From Ilex aquifolium (taxonomy: Eukaryota; Streptophyta; Magnoliopsida; Aquifoliales; Aquifoliaceae): DNA of 64,000 nt. Where the stretch lies: NCBI GenBank assembly GCA_951799425.1, contig OX637397.1, positions 15,770,064 through 15,834,063 of the forward strand. The letters are read 5' to 3'. A program made the position numbers and the translations under genes. Numbering within the stretch: the stretch's first letter is position 1; each line of letters starts with the position of its first letter. Below, piece by piece: positions 32,425 through 42,439 of the stretch. The notes under the pieces are model-generated. The model was not told the origin of the DNA and ran no database searches. It was given only the letters and a program-made list of their open reading frames with translations.

Positions 32425-33110
32425 GCTTGGAGCTCTTTGAAGGAGATAAGGTTCCACCATTGGAGGAGTGACCGTTGCTGTCGCCTTGAAGTCGCCAATC
32501 GTCGGTGCTTGGGAGCCGATTATCTTATTGATGATGACATAGTTGTAGAGCTTCATATGGGTGTGAAGTCTGCCTTTAAGAGTGTGGATACAGCGAGGGT
32601 AATGGGTCGTGCTGTCATGTTTTTCGAGGATAAAGAGAAGATGCCAAGAATGCCTAATAGGAAATTGATCAACTCCTTGCTTCAACATTCGCTTTTGGTA
32701 AGCTTTTAGATAAGTATGAAATGAATTTAATTCAACCCTTAGTTGACAATTGGTCTCCTTTGTAGTAGACTTACTTTGCCCACGAGCTTGTTTAGCGGCA
32801 TGAGTTGTTCATGAGTCAGGCCGAGTCGGACAAGGTCGAGGCTGACAAGCTTAAGAAACAACTTTTGAAAATTCTAGACCAAAGAATGTCTCTTTGAAGA
32901 GGAAGGATGTAGAGGCAGATTCTCGAGCCGATAAGCTACAAGAGGAGCTTGCCAAGGCCAAGAAGGAGAATGGTGAGACAGAGGAACAAGTGTAGAATGT
33001 TGCATGCGATCATTACTCCGGGATCTTGGACAAAGTGAAGAAGAAATACGTCAGGGAGAAGAACAAGATCTGCGGATATGGATTAAGGAGCTCTCAAGGT
33101 AGCTAGGATT
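32425..33110 (+). pseudogene. antisense intron-containing coiled-coil gene in Tat2
   Basis: The gene lies opposite to Tat2, between the tandem array and the 3' LTR. A T-run and TTTCTGACATAG form a good acceptor at about 32427. The exon encodes DTARVMGRAVMFFEDKEKMP and LINSLLQHSLL, then meets a GTAAGC donor at 32698. After TCCTTTGTAG (32765) the next part encodes TYFAHELV and ESDKVEADKLKKQLLKILDQ, then SRADKLQEELAKAKKENGET in another frame, a coiled coil. Frameshifts break it. Its place, direction, introns and coiled coil match the Tat1 antisense gene; the N-terminal domain is not visible here. Confidence 0.62.
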
Positions 33111-33129
33111 GATGGGGCATCCTCAGAGG

Positions 33130-34345
33130 TAGCAATAGATGGAGGCTAAGTTGCTTGAGGGCAACCTGAGAGGTTATAGTGGAGGCTAAGTAGCCCAAGC
33201 GGCAACCTATGAGGTTGTAGTAGATGGAGGCTAAGTAGCCTGAGGGGAAACCTAAGAGGTTGTAGTAGATAGAGGCTAAGTAGCCCCAAGGGGCAACCTA
33301 AGAGGTTGCAATAGATGAAGACTAAATAGCCTGAGGGGTAACTATGGAGGTCGCATGGAGGCCAAGTAGCCTCTTGAGCAATTGTGGAGGTTGCATGGAG
33401 GCCAAGTAACCTAATGAGCAACTGTGGAGGTCGCATGGAGGCCAAGTAACCTAATGAGCAACCGTTGAGGTCGCATGGAGTCCAAGTAGCCTAATGCGCA
33501 ACCATGGAGGTCGCATGGAGGCTAAGTAGCCTAATATGCAACCGTGGAGGTCACGTGGAGGCTAAGTATCCTAAAGGGAAACTGTGGAGGTCGCATGATG
33601 GCTAAGTAGCCTAAAGGGAAACCGTGGAGGTCGCATGGAGTCCAAGTAGCCTAATGCGCAACCATGGAGGTCACCTGGAGGCGAAGTAGCCTAATATGCA
33701 ACCGTGGAGGTCGCACGGAGGCTAAGTATCCTAAAGGGAAACTGTGGAGGTCGCACGATGGCTAAGTAGCCTAAAGGGAAACCGTGGAGATCGCATGGAG
33801 GCCAAGTAGCCCAATGAGTAACCGTGGAGGTTGGATGGAGGCTAAGTAGACTGAAGGGCAACCTTAGAGGTTGTAGTGGAGGCTAAGTAGCCCCAAGGGC
33901 AAACTAAGATGTTGTAGTAGATAGAGGCTAAGTAGCCTAAGGGGCAACCTGAGAGGTTGCAGTAGATGAAGGCTAAGTAGCCCTAGGGGCAACCTAAGAG
34001 GTTGTAGTAGATGGAGGCTAAGTAGCGTAAGGGCAACCTGAGAGGTTGCAGTAGATGAAGGCTAAGTAGCCCTAGGGGCAACCTAAGAGGTTGTAGTAGA
34101 TGGAGGCTAAGTAGCCTAAAGGGCAGCGTGAGAGGTTGTAGTAGATGGAGGCTAAGTAGCCTGATGGGCAACCTTGGAGGTCGCATGAAGCCCAAGTAGC
34201 CTAATGAGCAACTGTGGAGGTCGCATGGGGGCCAAGTAGCCTAATGAGCAACCATGGAGGTCACATGGAGGCTAAGTAGCCTAAAGGGCAATCAAGGAGG
34301 TTGCATGGAGGCGAAGTAGCCTGATGAACAACCGTGGAAGTAGCA
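33130..34345 (-). repeat. tandem array of 40-46 bp units in Tat2
   Basis: About 28 copies of a unit containing GGAGGCTAAGTAGCCTAA and GGGCAACC are seen. Two forms exist: an inner form of 40 bp with GTGGAGGTCGCAT (33350-33830 and 34165-34345) and an outer form of about 43-46 bp with GAGAGGTTGTAGTAGAT. The region takes the place of the 73-bp repeat in Tat1 but has an unrelated sequence. Confidence 0.9.
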
Positions 34346-34401
34346 CGGTCCCTTTGTTCTTCAATGAGATCTAAGTTAAGCTCAAGAGTTTGGTCATTTC
34401 T
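34346..34401 (-). pseudogene. Tat2 integrase C-terminal piece, fused to the tandem array
   Basis: On the - strand this reads NDQTLELNLDLIEEQRDRA, which continues the integrase frame interrupted at 41727 (EVYEKDG). The coding sequence then stops abruptly in the array, so the last part of pol is missing. Confidence 0.75.
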
Positions 34402-35601
34402 TGTAAGACCCTGTACTAGAATTAAATAATAATAATATCATATTAATATTTCTCCTAGGATGAATAAAAGGATTGTAGAAACCTCGAATCATTGTTAAAA
34501 GATTGATCATGAAGTTTGAGTTTCGGACGAATTGACTTTCAGACTAAACTTAGTTTCGAATGTGTGTAAACTTGAGAAGGGTGATTAGGTAAGTTTCTAA
34601 ATGTTTTTAGGTCAAAATAATGCCTCCATTGAATCCGAAAGGTTAAGAAACCTTGGGAGAAGTAATATGAGGTGTATTAGAAGTTAAGAAGTATTCTGGA
34701 GTTTAAACGCATTTTAGAAAGAATTCGGATAGGAAGGAATTTGACACTACCTTAATATTTTAGCCATAACTTTTTACTCCTAACTCCAATTGAGCTAATT
34801 TTTGGAAAGCAAAACTAGACTTCAAGGGCTACAAAAGTGTATTTCACGAAAATTTTCTGAATCGACTTCTAAATAGGTGAAAACTACTCCTGAAGTTGGG
34901 ATAGAAAGTTAGCACTATCCGGACGCCCCAAGCACCGTCCGAACAGTACTACCTACCCTAAAATCTTAATTTTCATCCAAAACTGTGAATTTTCATTGTT
35001 GGGACGCCTAAGTACCCTCCGAACTCTACCCTAAAAATGGCTCCGCTTAGTTTTAGGGTTTTTCACCGTATAAATATCATAAAGACGTCACTTTAGCCAT
35101 GTTTCATTAGTTTTCAACCCTAGGCAACCCTAGAGAGTGAGAGGGAAGGAGAAAACAATAGATTCAAAAGGATTCTCATGTTGAAATTGATTCAAACACA
35201 CTAAGACTATCTTTAAATATTAGATTAAGGTAGGGGATTCTTCTCAAGTTCTTTCATTGAGACTTAGGGTATAATTTTGTATGTTTTAAATCTTCTAGAT
35301 TATTATATGTTAAATAATCTTTGGTTCTTAGTTTCGTTTGATTAACATATTGTTTGTTCTTGATTCTTTTTCGAGAAACATATGGTTTTCAACGAGATAC
35401 ATGTCTTGTATCCAAGAAACATTGTTCTTAAATTTTTAAAACCATAGTTCTTCCAAAATACATGTTCTATTGTGAAAGTCGTATGGGTTCTTGATTTCTA
35501 AATTTTAATTATTGATTAAATTTGGTTTTCAATCAACTACTTGTTCTTGTTCCAAAAAATTATGATTTTTGGCAAAACCCTAGAATTTTAAATATCGAAA
35601 T

Positions 35602-36308
35602 TGATGATGCACAAATTGGTCTTCGTGCAAGATCAACAATCAAGTATATGAACAGGTGTAATGAATGAGTAATAAAATAGACAATCAATGACAGATCAAT
35701 GGCAAAACAGTAAATATTGAGTCAACACAAATATTTATAGTGGTTCGGTCCGGGTGACTTACTCCACTCTCAGGAACGGCAGCGGTGGCCGGAGATCTTT
35801 ATTGATGAATAATGGTCACCGGGGAGTTTACTCCAGAGAGTTACAGTTGCTTTGGGGGGGAGAGAAAGAGAACAATGTGCAGGGAGATGTGTGTGTAGAT
35901 GTCAAGATGTCTCTCCTTGTAGAGAGAGCTTACATTATATAGGCTTAGTAAGGCGGTGACGTGAGGGAGAAAACTTCTACTATTTTGGTAGAATTAGATC
36001 TTCGGTGCGTATCCCGATATTCTTTCCCTCGTGCTCCTATTCTGTCGGAGGAGTATCCTAAGCTGGGTTGGACTTGAGTCAAAGTGAGGAGAGATACCAC
36101 AAGAGGTGTTGAGGAAGAGAGCATGGAGCGAAGGAAGGCAAGGGTCTCCTTGGGGTGGCCTCCTTGGGCGGCGCCCCTTAGGGTGGTCTCCTTCTTGGTC
36201 TCCCTCTTGGTTTCCCTTCGGGCCTAGTGACTCAGTTTCCCTTTGGGCTTAGTGACTTGGGTTCCTCTTGGTCAATCGGGCCTGGCCCAGTTAATTTCGG
36301 ACACATCA
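35602..36308 (-). repeat. 3' LTR of the gag-only element
   Basis: On the + strand it starts TGATGATGCACAAATTGG and ends CGGACACATCA, giving inverted TGATG/CATCA ends. It matches 39854..40645 except for small indels (707 against 792 bp). Confidence 0.92.
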
Positions 36309-36330
36309 TTTGCCCCCCATGCCCCAAGCC
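36309..36330 (-). other. polypurine tract of the gag-only element
   Basis: In element direction GGGGCATGGGGGGCAAA lies directly before the 3' LTR. Confidence 0.75.
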
Positions 36331-36639
36331 TCTGACTTTTTGTGAGAGGAAGGGGTTGAGGGCATGTGCCTCTTCTTCACTTGAGTAGGAGTTTTCTTGC
36401 TCTGTATAGTAGCTTGCTTTCCATTCTTTGGAGACTGGGTGACTTTTGCTGATGGCGGCTCCAGGAGAAGGAAATAGGGTGTTCTTTTGCTCAGGGATCC
36501 ATGTAAAATAAATATTTTTATGGTACCCAGGGAAAAATATGTACACAATTAATTTTTCTTTGTTTCTAAATAACCACTTGGATGTTTTGAAACTACTGTT
36601 AAGTAATAACAAAGTTGTCTTCTTTGGAGTTCCTTGGGC

Positions 36640-36960
36640 GCTGCCTCCTCCTCTTTTTTTTTCTTTTCTTTTCCTTGCTTGGGCTTGGGCGCCGTCTTGG
36701 TGCTGGCTCCTCTTTTTTTTTTTCTTCCTTGCTTGGGCGCCGCCTCCTGGACTCCTCTTTGTTTTTTTTTTCATGGGCACCGCCTCCCTTCTCCCTCTTT
36801 CTTTCTCTTTTTTTTTCTTCTTTCTTTCTTGCTTGGGCGCCGCCTCCTCCTCCTCCTTCTCTTTTTTTTTTTTTTGGCCTCCTTTGGGCGAGGAGGAGAC
36901 TTGGTCGCCTCCTTTGGGCGAGAGGGAGAGCTGATGTGGGCGCCATTTGGAGGCTGGTAG
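36640..36960. repeat. GCTTGGGCGCCGCCTCC / poly-T interspersed repeat
   Basis: Six or so irregular copies of CTTGGGCGCCGCCTCC alternate with T-rich runs of 8-12 T. The long frames in this stretch come from its simple composition and are not genes. Confidence 0.75.
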
Positions 36961-37414
36961 GCTACTTTGAGTGACGCCAAGAGGTTGGCAGGGTGCCTTG
37001 GGCGACGCCAGAGGCCTTGAGCGCTGCTATGTTTGGGCAACGCCTTGAGTCTTACTATGGGCGGCACCTCTCTGGTGCTTGGTCATTAGCTGACCTTGTC
37101 TCTAATTACAGGCGTCCTGTTGATAGGGCGATGATGGAGACTCTTTGTGCTTTTAGGGTGGTGTCTTCTTCTCCTCCCAAGAGGGTGAGGTTTGATGCCC
37201 CCAGTGCTTCTCGGGAGTGAGATTCGGTGGTGCCACCACTCCTTCTCTGACTGTGACTCATGTGTGTATCAGAGCTAGCTGTTGTACTGCTGTAGGAGTT
37301 GGGGCTCCAGTGCAGACTACTTGAGTTTCAAAAGTGTACCTGACAAAAACAATGTTATCCCAACATTAAAATATCTAACATGATTACCTGGAGAGAGAGA
37401 GGCAGGCTGTTTGC

Positions 37415-37850
37415 ATGAGAGCAAAGTCAGAGTTGTGGACGTCCTGTGAGAGGGTCGCATGAGCTGAGGCCGAGCTACTCAGAGTCTCGGAGGATGGCTG
37501 CCGTGGCAGACTACATCGGCCGAGCTGTCGTGGCAGAGGCTTACAAGGTGACTACTTGCGCAAGAGCAGAGTCATAGAGGTCGAGCTACGTATAGTCTCG
37601 GGAGAGGGCTGCCATAGTAGAGGCTAACTACTTGAGCGAGAGCAGAGTCATAGAGGCCGAGCTACGTATAATCTCGGGAGATGGCTGCCGTAGCAGAGGT
37701 GACTATTTGCGCGAGAGTAGAGTCATAGAGGCCGAGCTACATATAGTCTCGGGAGATGGCTGCCGTAGTAGATGTGACTACTTGCGCGAGAGTAGAGTCA
37801 TAGAGGCCGAGCTACGTATAGTCTCGGGAGATGGCTGCCATAACAGAGAT
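37415..37850. repeat. 75-bp tandem repeat in the gag-only element
   Basis: Five or so copies contain GTCATAGAGGCCGAGCTACG and TCTCGGGAGATGGCTGCCGT. The GAGAG landmark falls at 37638, 37713 and 37788, an exact 75-bp period. As 75 is a multiple of three, the + strand frame stays open with a 25-residue repeat (ESRVIEAELHIVSGDGCRSR), but it is antisense to gag and probably fortuitous. Confidence 0.85.
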
Positions 37851-38259
37851 TCATTCCATTGAGATGGAGATGAGGAGGGCGCTGAGGAGCTGGGCGCCTG
37901 AGGTGCGTCTAGTGAGATGGGACGAGACCCATCGTCTAGGCGGCATCATTGGGTGCGCCCAAGGTGGAGAAGGCGAGACCCCTCGTCTGGGCGCCTGCTA
38001 CTGGGTGCCTGGTGATGGGCGCCCTTTGTCTTTTTGTCTACCTTGTTGTGTCATGTTCTGACTTTTGTAAGTTGTTTGTAAATTTTAGAAAGGCAAACAA
38101 TTCTGGACATAATAATCTCCGCAGAATTTTATTTCATAAAATAACAAATAACAAGATAAATCAACTAATAAAGGACAGATAAAATCTTCAGGTGCTCGGT
38201 GTCCCATAGGTGGGCCAAGACTTTCCTGGTGAAGTTGGAGTCACCTCCTCCTAGCCCTT

Positions 38260-39802
38260 AGGCGATCGTCTAGAATTCTTCGAGGGGTTGCTGGCGTTCT
38301 CTATCATCCTGGTCCCGGCCAGGTGGCGGGGTCTGTCCTCTACCAGCAATGTACTGCTTCAACTGGCTACGTTGTATGAACTCCTCAATCTACCTTTTAA
38401 GATCAAAGCAGTCGTCAGTATCGTGACCATGGTCGCGGTGGAAGCGACAGTGCCTGCTGGGATTTCTGCGGTTTGGGGCGGATTTCATTTTTTCGGGCTA
38501 GCGAAGTGTGGGGTCATCCTGTATCTAGAATAGGATGTGCTCCACCGAGGCATTGAGTGACGTGAGAGCTTGTCACTCTCTCAGAGGTGGGGGACCAAGA
38601 CGGTCCTTGACAGAGATTCTCTCTGTCAATTTCTTTTGTTCTCTACCTCCCACTTGTCTTCGTGGGTATCCTTCCTTTTCTCCCCTCCTCGGGAGGACTC
38701 ACCTCGACGGGCCTTGATGACGTCCTCCGCATTCATATACTTCTGAGCCCTTGACAGCAGCTCGAGCATGCTGGAGGACAGCTTCTTGAGGACAGAAAAC
38801 ATGAAACTGGAGGTGAGAAGGCCGGCGATGAAGGCGGCCAGGGCTACCTTGTCATCTGGCTCCTCAATCAAGAGAGCTTTCTCATTGAAATGGGCAAGGT
38901 AGTCTTTGAGGCTTTCATCCTTGTCCTGCTTGATGGGGAGCAGGTGAGTCACATGCTTCTGATGTCGGCATCCCCCAATGAAGTGGGAGACGAAAGATCT
39001 ACTGAGTTCTATGAAGGAGTGGATAGAGGAGGGTTTGATCTTTGCGAACCATTGGCGAGCAGACCCCCTTCAAGGTGGTAGGGAAGACTCTACACATAAT
39101 CTCCTCAGGTACGTTGTGGAGTTGCATGAGAGATTTGTATGTGTCAAGGTGGTCGAGGGGGTCTTTGGTACCGTCGAAGATCTCGATGGTATGCATCTTG
39201 AACTTCGAAGGTAGGGGATAGTTAACTATATCAGCAACGAAAGGTGTGTCGGTATGTCTTACCAGGTAGTCCATTGTCTCATGCACCTGTGCCTTCATGG
39301 CATTGAGGGCGTCACCGAGTTGGTTATGTACCTCTCTGATCTTCTCGTCCCACTGGTTGGGGACATCCTCCGTCGGGTGGTGGTACTGGCTTCCATGATT
39401 GTCATACTGGCTCTCGCCTTCGTCCTCTTGCGCAGGTACATGAGGAGAGACTGCTGGGTGAGGGGCACCCAAGCGTGGTCCTGGGGCACTCTCGCGAGGG
39501 ACCCCATGGCGGGGTGCTGCTTGGCGCCCTGAGTGAATAGGTTGTTGCTCCTCTCCTGTTTGAGGGAGTGGGGCTCCTCCCAAAGGGTGAGGGGCGACGC
39601 CTCCTTGGGCGAGCATCAACTGAATTATCTGCTGGTTTTGTTTTACCAGCACCTGCATGGTCTGTAAGAGCTGTTGTTGCCCGACGACAGGGGTTGCCGT
39701 AGCAAACGGTTCCGAGGGTGCGAGGGGAGGCAGAGCCTTCTCCCGGGGGGCCGGGTTGTTGTCTCCCGGTTGTTGACTCATCGACCTGGTTGTGATTGCC
39801 AT
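38260..39802 (-). pseudogene. gag of the gag-only element, frame-broken
   Basis: It starts MAITTRSMSQQPGDNNPAPR at 39802. A Gln-rich segment (QQQLLQTMQVLVKQNQQIIQ) and Pro-rich linker follow. The gag core is seen as PLPSKFKMHTIEIFDGTKDP and RVFPTTLKGV, then, after a frame change near 39000, QDKDESLKDYLAHFNEKALL and AEDVIKARR. A zinc knuckle, CRFHRDHGHDTDDCFDLKR, lies near 38450-38395, followed by a stop. It would package the element RNA. Confidence 0.82.
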
Positions 39803-39832
39803 AGAATAGCAAGGTAGTAGAACACTTAGTCG

Positions 39833-39850
39833 TTCCCACAGACGGCGCCA
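39833..39850 (-). other. primer binding site of the gag-only element
   Basis: In element direction TGGCGCCGTCTGTGGGAA lies 3 nt after the 5' LTR. It is a well-kept gypsy-type site. Confidence 0.8.
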
Positions 39851-39853
39851 AAC

Positions 39854-40645
39854 TGATGATGCACAAATTGGTCTTCGTGCAAGAACAACAATCAAATATA
39901 TGAACAGGTGTAATGAATGAGCAATAAATAGGCAATCAATGACAAATCAATGGCAAAACAGTAAATATAGAGTCAACACAAAGATTTATAGTGGTTCGGT
40001 CTAGGTGACCTACTCCACTCTCGGGAACGGCAGCGGTGGCCGGAGATCTTTATTGATGAATAATGGTCACCGGAGAGTTTACTCCAGAGAGTTATAGTGC
40101 TTTGGGGGAGAGAGAGAGAGAGAACAATGTGCAGGGAGATGTGTGTGTAGATGTCAAGATGTCTCTCCTTGTGGAGAGAGCTTACATTATATAGGCTTAG
40201 TAAGGCGGTAAGGCGGTGAGGCGGTGACGTGAGGGAGAGGACTTCTACTATTTTGGTAAGTACAATTTTTGTAGAATTAGATCTCCAGTGCGTATCCCGA
40301 TATTCTTTCTCTCGTACTCCTATTCCGTCGGCTGAGTATCCTGAGCTGGGTTGGACTTGAGTCAAAGTGAGGAGAGATACCACAAGAGGTGTTGAGGAAG
40401 AGAGCATGGAGCAAAGGAAGGCAAGGGTCTCCTTGGGGTGGCCCCCTTGGGGTACCTCCTTGGGCGGTGCCCCCTTGGGGTGGCCTCCTTGGGCGGCGCC
40501 CCTTAGGGTGGTCTCCTTCTTAGTCTCCTTCTTGGTCTCCCTCTTGGTCTCCCTTCGGGCCTAGTGACTCGGTTTCCCTTTGGGCTTAGTGACTTTGGTT
40601 CCTCTTGGTCAATTGGGCCTGGCCCAGTTAATTTCGGACTCATCA
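39854..40645 (-). repeat. 5' LTR of the gag-only element
   Basis: It runs TGATGATGCACAAATTGG to TTTCGGACTCATCA on the + strand. It is 792 bp, with extra short direct duplications compared with the other LTR (AAGGCGGT repeated near 40202, and a GGGGTGGCCTCCTTGGGCGG block near 40435-40495). A solo LTR of the same family lies at 62006. Confidence 0.92.
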
Positions 40646-41726
40646 GAAATTGTGAAGATTTTCTTAATATGATCTCTTGCATACTTTAATTCATTTATTA
40701 CTGTAGTATATTGAGAATTGTAAAATTGTGATACTTGAATTGTTAATGAAAATTGTGATTGGTTAAGATTGTGGTTGTTGAGAATATTGTGGTTTCATCT
40801 CTTGTATGGTTTGGGTGTGATGGACTTGAATTGCCTTCGAGAGCTGTCGTAGAGTGTTAGAGGTTAGTCTATCCCAGTGGGGGTGAGATGGTTGCCTAAC
40901 ACTTGCAGTGGATTGTTGTTTGTGAGAGCAACCACTATTGTTCACGTAGGTTCGAGGCTGAGGGATAGTATACCTTTCCTAGGAAGGATTCGTCAATACC
41001 GTGGGAGACGGTATACACCCTTCCTAAAGTGGTTTGTGATTTGGCCCTGCCGAAAATTATTGAGATTGTGTGGTTGTGATAGGTGAACGAGGTAGAATCG
41101 TTGTATAGATTCCTGAGAAGTAACCAACATACATGAGAATATGGGATGATGCTACTGAGTTATTTATTGAATGCTTTAATTTCTTGCAAGTTTATTCTTG
41201 TCATTTATTTATTGTATTCCGTACACTTGAGATCATTACAACTGTCATGGTTTTACTCTCAAAAATTTATATATGATATATTTCAAAAGAGACTGGCATT
41301 CTTTATGTTGTTTTAAAACCTTGTTGGGATTTGAGAGGGATTTCCTACGGGCTTTTGCTCACCCCTACAACACACTTACATATTTTGACATATAAGAAAA
41401 TGTCGATGTGGATGAGAAGGTTAATTACGAGCCGTTGGAGGATCAAGACGTGGACCCTGTTTTAGAGGAATATAGTTGTTCTATTTTTGGTTTAGAGTTT
41501 GAGAAATCTTTATGAAACAATGTTTTAGCTAGTTTAATTATTCCACTGCTAGATACTATTTGGTTTTAAATTGTAAGTTGGAGAAATTACGATATTTTAT
41601 TGGCTTTAGTATTTATTCTTTAACAGATGGATGAATGGTTTATTATTTAATAGTTATTGTAGTTGCTCTCATGATTGGATGAGTTTAGATAGTAATGCCT
41701 TCCAGGATGAATTTTGGGGCGTTACA

Positions 41727-42250
41727 TTGCCATCTTTCTCATAGACCTCAGTTCTAATAGTTGGCAGATGTACTTCAAGAGGGATGACAACTTCAGTGCC
41801 ATACGAGAGTGAGAAAGGCGTCTCCCTAGGAGAGTGCCTTGGTGTTGTTTGCTACATCTAGAGAACCATTGGAAGTTACTACATCTACCTTCCTTTGGTT
41901 GTTTCTAGCTTCTTCTTAAAGCCATCAAGGATGACGTTGTTTGAAGCCTCGATTTGACCATTTGATTGAGGGTAAGTAAGATAAGGGTAGTAGTTACGAA
42001 CCCCGAGCATAACTCTTTGAAGGCTGCACTATCAAATTGAGTACCATTGTTTGAGATTAGTGCATAAGAGATTCCGTACCTTGTAACTATATGTTCCCAA
42101 ATGAATTTCTTTGTGTCGGTGTCGCGGACACTAGAAAGTGGCTTGGCTTCAATTCACTTGGTAAAGTAAGTCAGTTGCGGTGATTAACCACCTTTTGTTG
42201 GATGGAGCTTGAGGAAGGGGCCCTACTATGTCAAGAACTTACTGAGAAAA
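41727..42250 (-). pseudogene. Tat2 integrase core
   Basis: On the - strand: SPWPFSQ, a stop, VLDIVGPLPQAPSNKRWLI (first catalytic Asp), then a second-Asp block of the form SNNGTQFDSAAFKEL with Asp replaced by Asn, and finally SYGTEVVIPLEVHLPTI with RTEVYEKDG at the LTR junction. Frameshifts break it repeatedly. The zinc-binding N-terminal part is absent. Confidence 0.78.
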
Positions 42251-42254
42251 TGGC

Positions 42255-42385
42255 CAGGGGCTTGTAAATGGGTTTAGAGGCGTTGAGCCTAAGATTGTTG
42301 TGCTTAAGGATATCGAAGACATCTTGTAAGTCAGAAAGATGATCATCTGTGTGCATAGCATGCTGAAGGTCATCCGAGTTTGGAC
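42255..42385 (-). pseudogene. Tat2 RT remnant
   Basis: The - strand frame reads TDDHLSDLQDVFDILKHNNL and LRLNASK, the block that follows the YIDD motif in Tat1 (NHLTDLEDTF to GLKLNAAK). It joins directly to PIYKPLAIFS and the integrase, so the thumb, RNase H domains and integrase N-terminus were lost between two short breakpoints. Confidence 0.78.
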
Positions 42386-42439
42386 TGAGTTGACATACGT
42401 TGAAGAACTCACACTTAATATAAAATTTATGACCTTGGG

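Larger units (their letters stand above)
35602..40645 (-). mobile_element. gag-only LTR retrotransposon (TR-GAG type)
   Basis: Two LTRs (39854..40645 and 35602..36308) bound 3.5 kb of internal sequence. The flanks are identical: GAAAT at 35597-35601 and 40646-40650. The internal region has a gag with zinc knuckle and nothing like protease, RT, RNase H or integrase. This fits the terminal-repeat-with-GAG class, which relies on pol from another element. The gag frame is broken at least once. Confidence 0.9.
34402..41726 (-). repeat. solo LTR (family B) inside Tat2 integrase, itself interrupted
   Basis: Without the nested element it is about 2.28 kb. In its own direction it starts TGTAACGCCCCAAAATTC and ends CAGGGTCTTACA. 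The start resembles TGTGACACCCCAAAATCC of the LTR at 5914. Host integrase frame stops at one end (YEKDG) and resumes at the other (NDQTLELN). The 5-bp flanks in that direction, GGCAA and AGAAA, agree at 3 of 5 positions, so the insertion is probably old. Confidence 0.85.

Noticed and set aside
33146-34195. Leu-rich repeat-like frames (LLSLHLLQP units)
   Set aside because: They are produced by the 40-46 bp tandem array, with no start context and no protein family.
33130-34345. Regularly spaced repeats as a CRISPR array
   Set aside because: Units are head to tail without unique spacers, and the DNA is plant nuclear.
36539-37067. Several Phe/Leu-rich or Lys/Arg-rich frames on both strands
   Set aside because: They come from T-rich and GGCGCC repeats inside the gag-only element.
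34397-41731. Solo LTR B as the remains of a complete element
   Set aside because: No second LTR or internal region exists; the only coding sequence inside belongs to the nested gag-only element with its own ends and duplications.
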